64,000 nucleotides of DNA from an uncultured Collinsella sp. (lineage in GTDB: Bacteria > Actinomycetota > Coriobacteriia > Coriobacteriales > Coriobacteriaceae), in NCBI GenBank assembly GCA_902492235.1, contig CABUKS010000006.1:1-64000 (forward strand), given 5' to 3'. The first letter of the stretch is position 1, and the number at the start of each line of letters is the position of its first letter. Positions 1 to 8,012 of the stretch are shown here, one piece after another. The position numbers and the translations under genes were made by a program. A model generated the notes under the pieces. The model searched no databases. It saw nothing but the letters and a program-made list of their open reading frames with translations, and had not been told where the DNA came from.

Positions 1-30
1 ATATAGGAACACAAGGTCAAAGGCGGCACC

Positions 31-2064
31 ATGATCCTCCTGGTCGACAAGATCGAAAAAAGCTTCGGCGCGCGCGTCCTCTTTAGCGGCGCGTCCTTCC
101 AGATCAACCCCGGCGAGCGCTTCGCGCTCGTGGGCCCCAACGGCGCCGGCAAAACCACCATACTCAAAATCATCATGGGCATCGACAGTCCCGATGCCGG
201 CCAGGTCCAGTACGCCAAGGACTGCCAGGTAGGCTACCTAGAGCAAGAAACCAACCTGGAGCAAAAGGACACCACCATCCTTGCCGAGGTCATGGCCGCT
301 GCCAAGGAAATCCGCCGCATGGGCGAGCGCGCCAACGAGCTGCAGGCTCAGATCACCGAGCTCTCCGAACAGGGAAAGGACGTCGACGCACTCCTCAACG
401 AGTACGGCCAGGTCCAGGACCGCTTTGAGCATCTGGGCGGCTACGAGCTCGAGAGCAACGCCCGCAAGATCCTGTCCGGTCTGGGCTTTAAGGTCACCGA
501 CTTTGAGCGCCCGTGCTCCGAGTTCTCGGGCGGCTGGCAGATGCGCATCGCGCTGGCCAAGCTCTTCCTGCGCCACCCCGACCTGCTGCTTCTGGACGAG
601 CCCACCAACCACCTGGACCTCGAAAGCGTCCAGTGGCTGCGTGACTTTATCGCCAACTACGACGGCGCCGTCCTCATCGTCAGCCACGACCGCGCTTTCA
701 TGGACGCCTGCGTCGACCACGTCGCCGCGCTCGAGAACCGTCGCGTAACCACCTACACCGGCAACTACAGCAGCTACCTCAAGCAACGCGAGGACAACCT
801 GGAGCAGATGCGCGCCAAGCGCGCCGCCCAGGAGCGCGACATCGCCCACATGCAGGTCTTCGTCGACAAGTTCCGCTACAAGCCCACCAAGGCTGCCCAG
901 GCTCAGGAGCGCATCCGAAAGATCGAGCAGATCAAAAAGGAGCTCGTCATCCTGCCCGAGGGCCACAAGCACATCGACTTTAAGTTCCCCGATCCGCCGC
1001 GCTCCGGCGACATGGTCGTGGGCCTGGAGGGCGTCTCCAAGTCCTACGGCGACAAGCACATCTACAGTGACATCGACCTCAAGCTCTACCGCGGCGAGCA
1101 CGTTGCGCTCGTCGGCCCCAACGGCGCCGGCAAGTCCACCCTCATGAAGATCATCGCCGGTCTGGAACCGCCCACTACCGGCACGCGCGACCTGGGCACC
1201 AACGTGGGCGTGGCCTATTACGCCCAGCACGCGCTCGAGGGCATGACCGAATCCAACACCGTCCTGCAAGAGATCGACACCGTTACGCCCAAGTGGACCG
1301 TGCCGCAGCAGCGCAGCCTGCTGGGCGCCTTCCTGTTTAGTGACAACGACGCAATCGAAAAGCAGGTACGCGTCCTTTCCGGCGGCGAAAAGGCGCGTCT
1401 GGCCCTGGCTAAGATGCTCGTGGCCCCCGAGGCGCTCCTGTGCCTGGACGAGCCCACCAACCACCTGGACATCGACTCGGTGGACATGCTCGAGAACGCC
1501 CTGCAAAACTTCCCCGGCACTATCGTGCTGATCAGCCACGACGAGCACCTGGTACGCGCCGTGGCCAACCGCATCATCGACATCCGCGACGGTAAGGTCA
1601 CGGTCTATGACGGCGACTACGACTACTACCTCTACAAGCGCGAGGACCTCGCAGCCCGCGCCGCCGCCGAGGCGGCAGGGGAGAGTGCGCTGGCCACGGC
1701 CAAGTCCGCCAAAGTCACCGCGGCCCAGCCCGATGCGCCCGCCGCCGCTCCCAAGCCGGTCGAGGGCAAGAAGACCAAGGAGCAAAAGCGTGCCGAGGCC
1801 CAGGCCCGTGCTGCGCTCAACAAAAAGCTCAAGGGCGTGCGCAACCAGCTCAAGAAGATCGAGACGGAACTCGACAAAAAGCGCGCCCGCTATGACGAGC
1901 TTATGGAATTGATGGCCAGCGAAGAGCTTTATGCCGATCAGGACAAGTTCAACGCCGCGCTGGGGGAATATAACGGCCTTAAGCAAGAGCTTCCCAAGCT
2001 CGAGGACGAATGGCTCGAACTTTCCACCCAGATCGAAGAGGAGACCGCGCGTGAACTCTCGTAA
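31..2064 (+). CDS. ABC-F family ATPase (ribosome-associated)
   Basis: 677-residue soluble protein with two ATP-binding cassettes and no membrane segments, the layout of ABC-F translation factors (Uup/EttA/YdiF group). These act on the ribosome and are not transporters. The first Walker A (GPNGAGKTT) is at residues 35-43, with signature FSGGWQMR near 168. The second Walker A (GPNGAGKST) is near 360, with signature LSGGEKARLALAK near 450. Both LLLLDEP and LLCLDEP Walker B stretches are present. A charged coiled-coil C-terminal domain fills about residues 590-677, as in the longer Uup-like members. An AAAGGCGG ribosome site precedes the ATG. Which ABC-F subgroup it belongs to, and whether it gives antibiotic resistance, cannot be read from the sequence. 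Confidence 0.93.
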   Translation: MILLVDKIEKSFGARVLFSGASFQINPGERFALVGPNGAGKTTILKIIMGIDSPDAGQVQYAKDCQVGYLEQETNLEQKDTTILAEVMAAAKEIRRMGERANELQAQITELSEQGKDVDALLNEYGQVQDRFEHLGGYELESNARKILSGLGFKVTDFERPCSEFSGGWQMRIALAKLFLRHPDLLLLDEPTNHLDLESVQWLRDFIANYDGAVLIVSHDRAFMDACVDHVAALENRRVTTYTGNYSSYLKQREDNLEQMRAKRAAQERDIAHMQVFVDKFRYKPTKAAQAQERIRKIEQIKKELVILPEGHKHIDFKFPDPPRSGDMVVGLEGVSKSYGDKHIYSDIDLKLYRGEHVALVGPNGAGKSTLMKIIAGLEPPTTGTRDLGTNVGVAYYAQHALEGMTESNTVLQEIDTVTPKWTVPQQRSLLGAFLFSDNDAIEKQVRVLSGGEKARLALAKMLVAPEALLCLDEPTNHLDIDSVDMLENALQNFPGTIVLISHDEHLVRAVANRIIDIRDGKVTVYDGDYDYYLYKREDLAARAAAEAAGESALATAKSAKVTAAQPDAPAAAPKPVEGKKTKEQKRAEAQARAALNKKLKGVRNQLKKIETELDKKRARYDELMELMASEELYADQDKFNAALGEYNGLKQELPKLEDEWLELSTQIEEETARELS

Positions 2065-2347
2065 GGCCGCTGCTGTGGCGATGAGCATCATCGCCATCGC
2101 GTGCCGCATCTGCGGCATCTTTATGAGCGCGATGACCGTGCTGCTGTGTTTTAGCGGCCTCACCGCCAAGCTGCAGATCGTGGGCTTTGTCGTTGAGCTT
2201 TCACGCGCGCTGCCGAGCGCCATCGCCGGCTACGGCATCATCACATCGCCCTTTGGTGGCGTGTTCCGCCTGGATTACGCCATCGTGGCCGTCATCCTGT
2301 TTGTGGCCGACTACCTGCTCACGCGCGCCTCGCGCCGCGTTCGCTAG
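2051..2347 (+). CDS. Small membrane protein, 98 aa
   Basis: I place the start at GTG 2051, inside the end of the ABC-F gene (14-bp overlap), because GAGGAG lies just upstream and everything before it reads as out-of-frame ABC-F sequence. The protein begins VNSRKAAAVAMSII. It has a hydrophobic segment at about residues 8-30, a weaker one in the middle and another near 75-90, and ends in a basic RRVR tail. I do not recognise the family. The overlap suggests translational coupling to the ABC-F gene, and it sits directly ahead of a membrane protease gene. Function unknown. Confidence 0.7.
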   Translation: MNSRKAAAVAMSIIAIACRICGIFMSAMTVLLCFSGLTAKLQIVGFVVELSRALPSAIAGYGIITSPFGGVFRLDYAIVAVILFVADYLLTRASRRVR

Positions 2348-2356
2348 AGGAGCGCC

Positions 2357-3040
2357 ATGTCCAGCAGCTACCTGATGAACTTGCTTGCCAGCGCCGTTGC
2401 CGTTATCGTCGGCATCGTGATCCACGAGAGCGCACACGCCGCCGCAGCCTGGGCACTCGGCGATAAGACGGCGCGTTCGCGCGGCCGCGTGTCGCTCAAC
2501 CCGCTCAACCATATCGACCCGTTTGGCACCATCATCCTGCCGCTGATTATGCTTGCCGCCGGCGGTCCGGTGTTCGCCTTTGCCAAGCCCGTGCCCGTCT
2601 ACCTCAACAACCTCAAGCACCCCAAGCGCGACGAGGTCCTGGTGAGCGTAGCCGGCCCCGCATCGAACATCGCACTCGCGTGTCTTGCTGCCGCCCTCAT
2701 GCGCCTGACCTATGGCAACCTCTACACCAGCATGTCATTTGCCCTGGCGTCGCAAATTATGAACTTCGGCGTCACGTTCATCGTAGTCAACCTGTCACTC
2801 GCGTTCTTCAACCTCATCCCGATCCCGCCGCTCGACGGCTCGTCGATCATCGTGCCGTTCCTCAAAGGTAAGGCCCTCGCCAACTACTATCGCCTGCAGC
2901 AATACGCCATGCCGATCCTTATCATCGTGCTGTATCTGCTGCCCATGTGGACCGGCATCGACGTGATCGGCCGCTATTTCGACGTTACCGTGTATCCGCT
3001 CGCTGAGCAGCTGCTCAACTTCGCAATCGCCGGCATCTAA
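2357..3040 (+). CDS. Site-2 protease family (M50) membrane metalloprotease
   Basis: 227-residue polytopic membrane protein of the M50 zinc protease family, short YwhC/Rv-type subgroup without a PDZ domain. The zinc motif HESAH is at residues 23-27 in the first membrane helix. The distal motif NLIPIPPLDG, with its metal-binding Asp, is at about 152-161. The conserved N-terminal stretch around RVSLNPLNHIDPFG is also present. It should cleave substrates within the membrane; the substrate is unknown. It starts 9 bp after the small membrane protein and precedes scpA, which is a common arrangement in Gram-positive bacteria. Confidence 0.9.
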   Translation: MSSSYLMNLLASAVAVIVGIVIHESAHAAAAWALGDKTARSRGRVSLNPLNHIDPFGTIILPLIMLAAGGPVFAFAKPVPVYLNNLKHPKRDEVLVSVAGPASNIALACLAAALMRLTYGNLYTSMSFALASQIMNFGVTFIVVNLSLAFFNLIPIPPLDGSSIIVPFLKGKALANYYRLQQYAMPILIIVLYLLPMWTGIDVIGRYFDVTVYPLAEQLLNFAIAGI

Positions 3041-3124
3041 GGTAAACTTACAGGTCGACCGTGCAAAACGGTCGCAACATGCACCCAAACCGCGCCGCGA
3101 AGGCGCCGTCAAAGGAGGTCGAAG

Positions 3125-3934
3125 ATGTCGTATCGCGTGTCGACGCAGGTCTACAGCGGACCGTTCGACCTGCTGCTGCAGCTGGTAACCCGTCAAAAAG
3201 TTGATATCGGCGCTATCTCGATCAGCGAGGTGGCCGAGCAATACCTGGCCGAGGCCGAGCACATCGAGGCACTGGACCTGGACGTGGCGAGCGACTTTTT
3301 GCTGGTCGCGGCAACCCTCTTGGATATCAAGGCCGCCTCGCTGGTGCCGCAGGAGGCCCCCAGCAAATCCGTCGACGATGACGAGTTCGACGAAGACCTC
3401 GAGGAGCTCAGCACGCTCGACGGCGACGCCTTGCGCGAGGTCCTGATCCAGCGCCTGATTGCATACAAGCAGTTTAAGGGCGCGGCGGCGGCCCTCGGTG
3501 CCCGCATGCAGGCCGAAAGCCGCATGCACCCGCGTGTGGCCGGTCCCGACCCGGAGTTTTTGGGCCTAATGCCCGACTACCTGGCCGGCATTACCCTGCG
3601 CGGCCTCGCCGTCATCTGTGCCGACCTGGACGGCAAGCGACAGACCTTCCTACTGGAGGCTGAGCACGTGGCGCCGCATCGCGTGCCGCTCGACCTGACG
3701 GTGGCCTCGGTCGACCGCTTTACCATGGCACACCAAACCTGCACCTTCCGCGAGCTGTTAGACGGCGATGCTACCACCGAGCAGCTCGTCGTCACCTTCC
3801 TGGCCATGCTTGAGCTTGCCAAGCGCGGCTCGCTCACGCTGAGCCAGGACAAGATCTTCGGAACCATCAGCATCAACCGAGTCGAGGGAGCCGAGGCATA
3901 CGTGCCCGGCGAGGGCCCCGAGCTCACCGAATAG
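3125..3934 (+). CDS. scpA: Segregation and condensation protein A
   Basis: 269-residue kleisin subunit of the bacterial SMC-ScpAB condensin. The N-terminus (VYSGPFDLLLQLV) is the conserved SMC-neck-binding region. An acidic linker (SVDDDEFDEDLEEL) is near 110. The C-terminal winged helix (FLAMLELAKRGSLTLSQDKIFGTI) caps SMC heads. A strong AAAGGAGGT ribosome site precedes the ATG. It is followed 11 bp later by scpB, the usual partner. It acts in the nucleoid in chromosome compaction and segregation. Confidence 0.95.
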   Translation: MSYRVSTQVYSGPFDLLLQLVTRQKVDIGAISISEVAEQYLAEAEHIEALDLDVASDFLLVAATLLDIKAASLVPQEAPSKSVDDDEFDEDLEELSTLDGDALREVLIQRLIAYKQFKGAAAALGARMQAESRMHPRVAGPDPEFLGLMPDYLAGITLRGLAVICADLDGKRQTFLLEAEHVAPHRVPLDLTVASVDRFTMAHQTCTFRELLDGDATTEQLVVTFLAMLELAKRGSLTLSQDKIFGTISINRVEGAEAYVPGEGPELTE

Positions 3935-3945
3935 GAGCCGCAACC

Positions 3946-4674
3946 ATGTCAACCCTTTCCACGCTGGAGGCAAACAGCCTCAAAGGCGCCCTCGAGGCGC
4001 TGCTGCTGGTGTCGAGCGACCCGGTGAGTGCGCCCGCGCTGGCCGGCGCACTGGATATCGCCCCCGGCGAGTGCGCGTCGCTGCTCGCCGAGCTCAAGGT
4101 TGAGTACGAGGAGGCCAACCGCGGCTTTCAGCTTCGCGAAGTCGCCGGCGGCTGGCGCCTGTTTACGCATCCCGCCTACCACGACGTGGTCGAGGCCTAC
4201 GTGCTGAGCTGGGATACGCAAAAGTTGTCGCAAGCGGCGCTCGAAACCCTAGCCGTGATCGCTTACCACCAGCCTGTGACGCGCGAGGTGGTCAAGGGCA
4301 TCCGCGGCGTCAACTCCGACGGCGTCATCGCGTCGCTTGTGGACAAGGGCCTGGTGCGCGAGCTCGGCCGCGATCCCCAGCGCGGTCAAGCCATCATCTA
4401 CGGCACGACCAACGCCTTCTTGGAAAAGTTCGGCCTGCGCTCCACCCGCGACCTGCCCGATCTGGAGCAGTTTGCCCCCGACGAGCAGTCGCGCCAGTTT
4501 ATCCGCGAGCGCCTGAGCGGCCGCAGTATTCAGTCCACGCTCGAGGAGCAGGCCGAGGACCTGGACGAAGAGCGCGAACTGCTCGATACCGATGTTGAAG
4601 ATGTTGAGGCAGCCGAAGACTTGGAAACCCTGGTCGTCGACGAGACCTCGGAGGATTTGCATGACGAGGACTAA
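3946..4674 (+). CDS. scpB: Segregation and condensation protein B
   Basis: 242-residue ScpB with two winged-helix domains. The first covers about residues 1-85 (LKGALEALLLVSSDPVSAPAL); the second about 90-175 (LSQAALETLAVIAYHQPVTR and then GVNSDGVIASLVDKGLVRELGR), which is the best conserved ScpB signature. A glutamate- and aspartate-rich tail follows to residue 242. It dimerises and binds ScpA in condensin. Its end approaches or overlaps the following pseudouridine synthase gene, which suggests one operon running scpA-scpB-rsuA type-cmk. Confidence 0.95.
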   Translation: MSTLSTLEANSLKGALEALLLVSSDPVSAPALAGALDIAPGECASLLAELKVEYEEANRGFQLREVAGGWRLFTHPAYHDVVEAYVLSWDTQKLSQAALETLAVIAYHQPVTREVVKGIRGVNSDGVIASLVDKGLVRELGRDPQRGQAIIYGTTNAFLEKFGLRSTRDLPDLEQFAPDEQSRQFIRERLSGRSIQSTLEEQAEDLDEERELLDTDVEDVEAAEDLETLVVDETSEDLHDED

Positions 4675-4696
4675 CGAAGTAGGGGAGACGCGCGCC

Positions 4697-5623
4697 ATGG
4701 GCAACGCAGCACCCGCAACCGACCCCCAGCCCGTCTACCCGCACACCATGCGCTTGCAGCGTTTTTTGGCGCGCGCGGGCGTGGCGAGCCGCCGCGGGTC
4801 GGAGGACCTGATGACCGCCGGCCGCGTGACCGTCAACGGCCAGATCGCGACCGAGCTGGGCACCAAAGTCGATGTCGACCACGATCACATCGAGGTCGAC
4901 GGCATGCCCGTCAAGCTCGACCAGGGCGCCGTGTACCTGATGCTCTACAAGCCGACTGGCTACCTTACCACCATGAGCGACCCGCAGGAGCGCCCTTGCG
5001 TGGCCGACCTGGTCCCCCGCGACCGCTTTCCGGGACTTTTCCCGGTGGGCCGCCTGGACCGCGACACCACTGGTCTCTTGCTCTTTACCACCGACGGCGA
5101 CCTGTCGCAGGACCTGCTGCACCCGAGCAAACACGTCTACAAGACCTACCAGGCACTCGTTGACGGCGAACTGTCCGACCGCGATCTCACGCCACTCCGC
5201 CGTGGCATCGAGCTCGACGACGGCCTATGCCAGCCGGCAATCTGCCGCGTCATCACCGCACGCGAGGCCGAGGCCGTAGCTCCCCAGGGCGTCAAGCCCG
5301 GCACCACCGCCGTGGAGGTCATCATCCGCGAGGGTCGTAAAAACCAGGTCAAGCGCATGCTGAGCAAGATTCACCATCCCGTGATCCGCCTGCACCGCTG
5401 CAACTTTGCCGGCCTGGAGCTCAAGGACGTGGCCAAAGGCTCGTGGCGCGAACTCTCCGACCGCGAGGTGCAGATCCTCAAAAGCGGTGGCATCCCTCCC
5501 AAGCAGGCCAGCGCCATGCGCGATAGCAAGCCCCAAGACACGCCCGCCAGCCGCACGCGTCACCACGGCAGCCACGGCTCCGCACCTAAGCGCAACACCT
5601 ACCGCGAGCGCTACACCGGCTAG
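4697..5623 (+). CDS. RluB/RsuA-family rRNA pseudouridine synthase
   Basis: 308-residue pseudouridine synthase acting on ribosomal RNA. An N-terminal S4 RNA-binding domain covers about residues 17-75 (MRLQRFLARAGVASRRGSE). The catalytic domain carries GRLDRDTTGLLL with catalytic Asp near 121, and the RNQVKRM motif is further on. The last 40 residues are basic and low complexity. I chose ATG 4697 with AGGGGAG upstream; ATG 4661, behind GGAGG and overlapping scpB, is an almost equally good alternative. RluB (23S) versus RsuA (16S) cannot be settled here, but the scpB neighbour fits RluB in Gram-positive bacteria. Confidence 0.9.
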   Translation: MGNAAPATDPQPVYPHTMRLQRFLARAGVASRRGSEDLMTAGRVTVNGQIATELGTKVDVDHDHIEVDGMPVKLDQGAVYLMLYKPTGYLTTMSDPQERPCVADLVPRDRFPGLFPVGRLDRDTTGLLLFTTDGDLSQDLLHPSKHVYKTYQALVDGELSDRDLTPLRRGIELDDGLCQPAICRVITAREAEAVAPQGVKPGTTAVEVIIREGRKNQVKRMLSKIHHPVIRLHRCNFAGLELKDVAKGSWRELSDREVQILKSGGIPPKQASAMRDSKPQDTPASRTRHHGSHGSAPKRNTYRERYTG

Positions 5624-5689
5624 GCAACCCGCCGCGCCCCAACGCCCGCGAACCATACCAGCACGTCACCCATCGAAAGGAAGCATTGC

Positions 5690-6376
5690 ATGATCGTCGC
5701 CATCGACGGCCCCGCCGGTTCCGGCAAGTCCACCATCGCCAAGGAGATCGCCCGCCAGCTGGGCTTTAACAAGCTCGACACGGGCGCCATGTATCGCGCC
5801 GTCACCTTCGCCGCGCTCGACCGCGGCATCGACTTGGATAACGAGGCGGCCATCGATGCCCTCGCCGAGCAGATCAAGATCCGCTTCACCAACGGCACCG
5901 GCGAGGACACACGCCTGACCATTGACGGTCAGGATGTCTCGGCCGCCATTCGCACCCCGCAGGTGGACGCCAACGTGTCCAAGGTTTCGGCCTACCCGGG
6001 CGTGCGCACCGCCATGCTCATCCACCAGCGCCGCGCAGCAGAGGACCGCGATATCGTGGCCGAGGGTCGCGACATCGGAACCGTCGTGTTCCCTAACGCG
6101 CAGGTCAAGGTCTTCCTGACCGCCGACCCGCGCGAGCGCGCCCGCCGCCGCGTGCTTCAGCGTCACCAAAACGATGCCCAGCCGCTCACGTCCGAGCAGC
6201 TCGAGGCCGAGGTCGACGAGACCCTCGACGCCCTTAAGCAGCGCGACAAGCTCGACAGTAGTCGCGAGGTCGCCCCGCTCGTGCCCGCCGAGGACGCCGT
6301 GCACGTCGACTCCACCGCCCACACCATCGATGAGGTCGTCTCGATAATCGAGGACCTCATCAACAAAAGGAGGTAG
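5690..6376 (+). CDS. cmk: Cytidylate kinase
   Basis: 228-residue CMP/dCMP kinase: phosphorylates (d)CMP with ATP in pyrimidine nucleotide recycling. The P-loop GPAGSGKST is at residues 7-15. The conserved LDTGAMYRA substrate region follows, and VAEGRDIGTVVFPNA lies near 120-135. The length fits the family. AAGGAAG precedes the ATG. plsC follows 3 bp after its stop, so the two are probably co-transcribed, as is common for cmk-plsC-ispH clusters in Gram-positive bacteria. Confidence 0.95.
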   Translation: MIVAIDGPAGSGKSTIAKEIARQLGFNKLDTGAMYRAVTFAALDRGIDLDNEAAIDALAEQIKIRFTNGTGEDTRLTIDGQDVSAAIRTPQVDANVSKVSAYPGVRTAMLIHQRRAAEDRDIVAEGRDIGTVVFPNAQVKVFLTADPRERARRRVLQRHQNDAQPLTSEQLEAEVDETLDALKQRDKLDSSREVAPLVPAEDAVHVDSTAHTIDEVVSIIEDLINKRR

Positions 6377-6379
6377 CCA

Positions 6380-7108
6380 ATGCGCCTGTTTAAACAGACG
6401 CCCGAGGACTATTACAACGCCCCCTACGCCGAGTTTCCAGCGCTCATCCGCGGCACCGTCTTCGTGGTCATGGCAATCCTTTGGGCTTTCTCAAAGCTCA
6501 TGTGGCGCTGGAAGGTCGAGGACGCCGATCTGCTTTTTGAGCGCCAGGAAGGCCGCGGTAGCGTGGTCATCTGCAACCACACCTCGATGGCCGAGCTCCT
6601 GGCTGTAGAGACGGCGCTGTTCTTTGGCGGCCGCCGTATTCGCCCCATTTTTAAATCCGAGTTTGCCAAGAGCAAGATCGTGCGCTGGGCCTTTAGCCGC
6701 GTGGGCGGCATCCCCGTGGAGCGTGGTACTGCCGATATGAAGTGCCTGCGTGCCGCCCAGCATGCGCTTCAGCGCGGTGAGGACGTCCTGATTTTCCCCG
6801 AGGGCACGCGCATCCGCTCGCGCGAGATCAAGCCCGAGGTCCACGGCGGCTTTGCGCTCATCGCCCAGATGGGCAAGGCGCCCGTCAACCCGCTCGCCAT
6901 CTGCGGCTGGTCCGACATCACGCCCGCGGGCAAAAAGCTCATGCGTCCCAAGAAGTGCTGGATTCGTGCCGGCAAGGCCGTCTCACTTTCCGACGCACCG
7001 GCCGGGCTTAAACGCACGGAGCGCTTGGCCTGGTTTGAATCCGAGGCCATGAACCGCGTCTACGCCATGCGAGACGAGCTGTGCGCCGAGCATCCGGGCA
7101 GGTTCTAG
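6380..7108 (+). CDS. plsC: 1-acyl-sn-glycerol-3-phosphate acyltransferase
   Basis: 242-residue membrane-associated acyltransferase converting lysophosphatidic acid to phosphatidic acid. A hydrophobic N-terminal segment covers about residues 24-42. Motif I reads NHTSMAE at 66-72, so the usual HX4D is HX4E here. The FPEGTR motif is at 139-144, and the GGIPVER region near 110-116 binds glycerol phosphate. It sits between cmk and ispH; plsY and gpsA, which supply its substrate, are encoded 4 kb downstream. The Glu substitution is conservative and may be normal in this lineage. Confidence 0.9.
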   Translation: MRLFKQTPEDYYNAPYAEFPALIRGTVFVVMAILWAFSKLMWRWKVEDADLLFERQEGRGSVVICNHTSMAELLAVETALFFGGRRIRPIFKSEFAKSKIVRWAFSRVGGIPVERGTADMKCLRAAQHALQRGEDVLIFPEGTRIRSREIKPEVHGGFALIAQMGKAPVNPLAICGWSDITPAGKKLMRPKKCWIRAGKAVSLSDAPAGLKRTERLAWFESEAMNRVYAMRDELCAEHPGRF

Positions 7109-7110
7109 CC

Positions 7111-8010
7111 ATGAGCGAGAACGTGACGAACACCACCGCGACTGTGTCCGGCCAGGCAACCGCGCCTACCATCGAGATCGCCGCCCACGCCGGCACTTGC
7201 TACGGCGTACAGCGTGCGCTCGATATGGCGCTGGCCGCTGCGCCGCAGGCAGAGGAGTGCACTCAAGTTCACACCTTGGGGCCGCTCATCCATAACCCCA
7301 TCGTGGTGCGCGAGCTTGCTGAGGCAGGCGTCGGTCTGGCCGAAACCCTGGACGACGCCGCAACCGGCACCGTGATCATCCGCGCCCACGGCGTGGTGCC
7401 GCAGGTCATCGATGCTGCCCGCAAGCGCGGCCTTAACGTCGTCGACGCCACCTGCCCCTACGTGAAGAAGGTCCATATGGCAGCCGAGCGCCTGGTGCGC
7501 GAGGGCTACCGCGTGGTGGTCGTAGGCGAGCCAGGTCACCCCGAGGTCGAGGGTATTCTGGGCCACGCCGGCACTGATGCGAAGGTCGTGAGCTGTGCCG
7601 CCGACGCCAACGCCTTGTCGTTCAAGGGCAAGGTAGGCCTCGTCGTGCAGACCACCCAGACCGCGCAGAACCTCGCCGAGGTCGTGGCCGCTATCACCCC
7701 GCGCGTGCAGGAGCTGCGTGTGATCAACACCATCTGCGCCGCCACGAGTGAGCGTCAACAGGCAGCGGCCACACTTGCCAACCGCTGCGACTGCATGGTC
7801 ATCGTGGGCGGCAAGAACTCGGGCAACACCCGTCGCCTGGCACAGATTTGCGCAGACGCCTGCGAGCGCACGTATCACATCGAGGAAGCTTCCGAGCTCC
7901 AGGCCGCGTGGTTTACCGACGCTCACCACATCGGCATCACCGCCGGAGCCTCCACCCCGCAAGAACACATCGAACGCGCCGTCACGCGCATCAAGGAGCT
8001 TTGCCGCTAA
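7111..8010 (+). CDS. ispH: 4-hydroxy-3-methylbut-2-enyl diphosphate reductase
   Basis: 299-residue Fe-S enzyme of the last step of the MEP isoprenoid pathway, making IPP and DMAPP from HMBPP. The three cluster cysteines are visible at about 30 (GTCYGVQRA), 115 (DATCPYVKK) and 209 (NTICAATSERQ). The conserved RAHGV region and the TTQT stretch are present. ATG 7111 starts 2 bp after plsC ends; the upstream in-frame start at 7081 lies inside plsC and is unlikely. The 17 or so residues before the catalytic core are not conserved in the family. Confidence 0.95.
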   Translation: MSENVTNTTATVSGQATAPTIEIAAHAGTCYGVQRALDMALAAAPQAEECTQVHTLGPLIHNPIVVRELAEAGVGLAETLDDAATGTVIIRAHGVVPQVIDAARKRGLNVVDATCPYVKKVHMAAERLVREGYRVVVVGEPGHPEVEGILGHAGTDAKVVSCAADANALSFKGKVGLVVQTTQTAQNLAEVVAAITPRVQELRVINTICAATSERQQAAATLANRCDCMVIVGGKNSGNTRRLAQICADACERTYHIEEASELQAAWFTDAHHIGITAGASTPQEHIERAVTRIKELCR

Positions 8011-8012
8011 TC

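Noticed and set aside
238..2223. Very long open frame antisense to the ABC-F gene
   Set aside because: Its Leu/Val/Gly/Ala-rich, low-complexity translation is the usual shadow of a high-G+C gene; no ribosome site, no family. The same holds for the long antisense frames at 37407-39215, 41964-44561, 46693-48525, 48650-50506 and 51175-53457.
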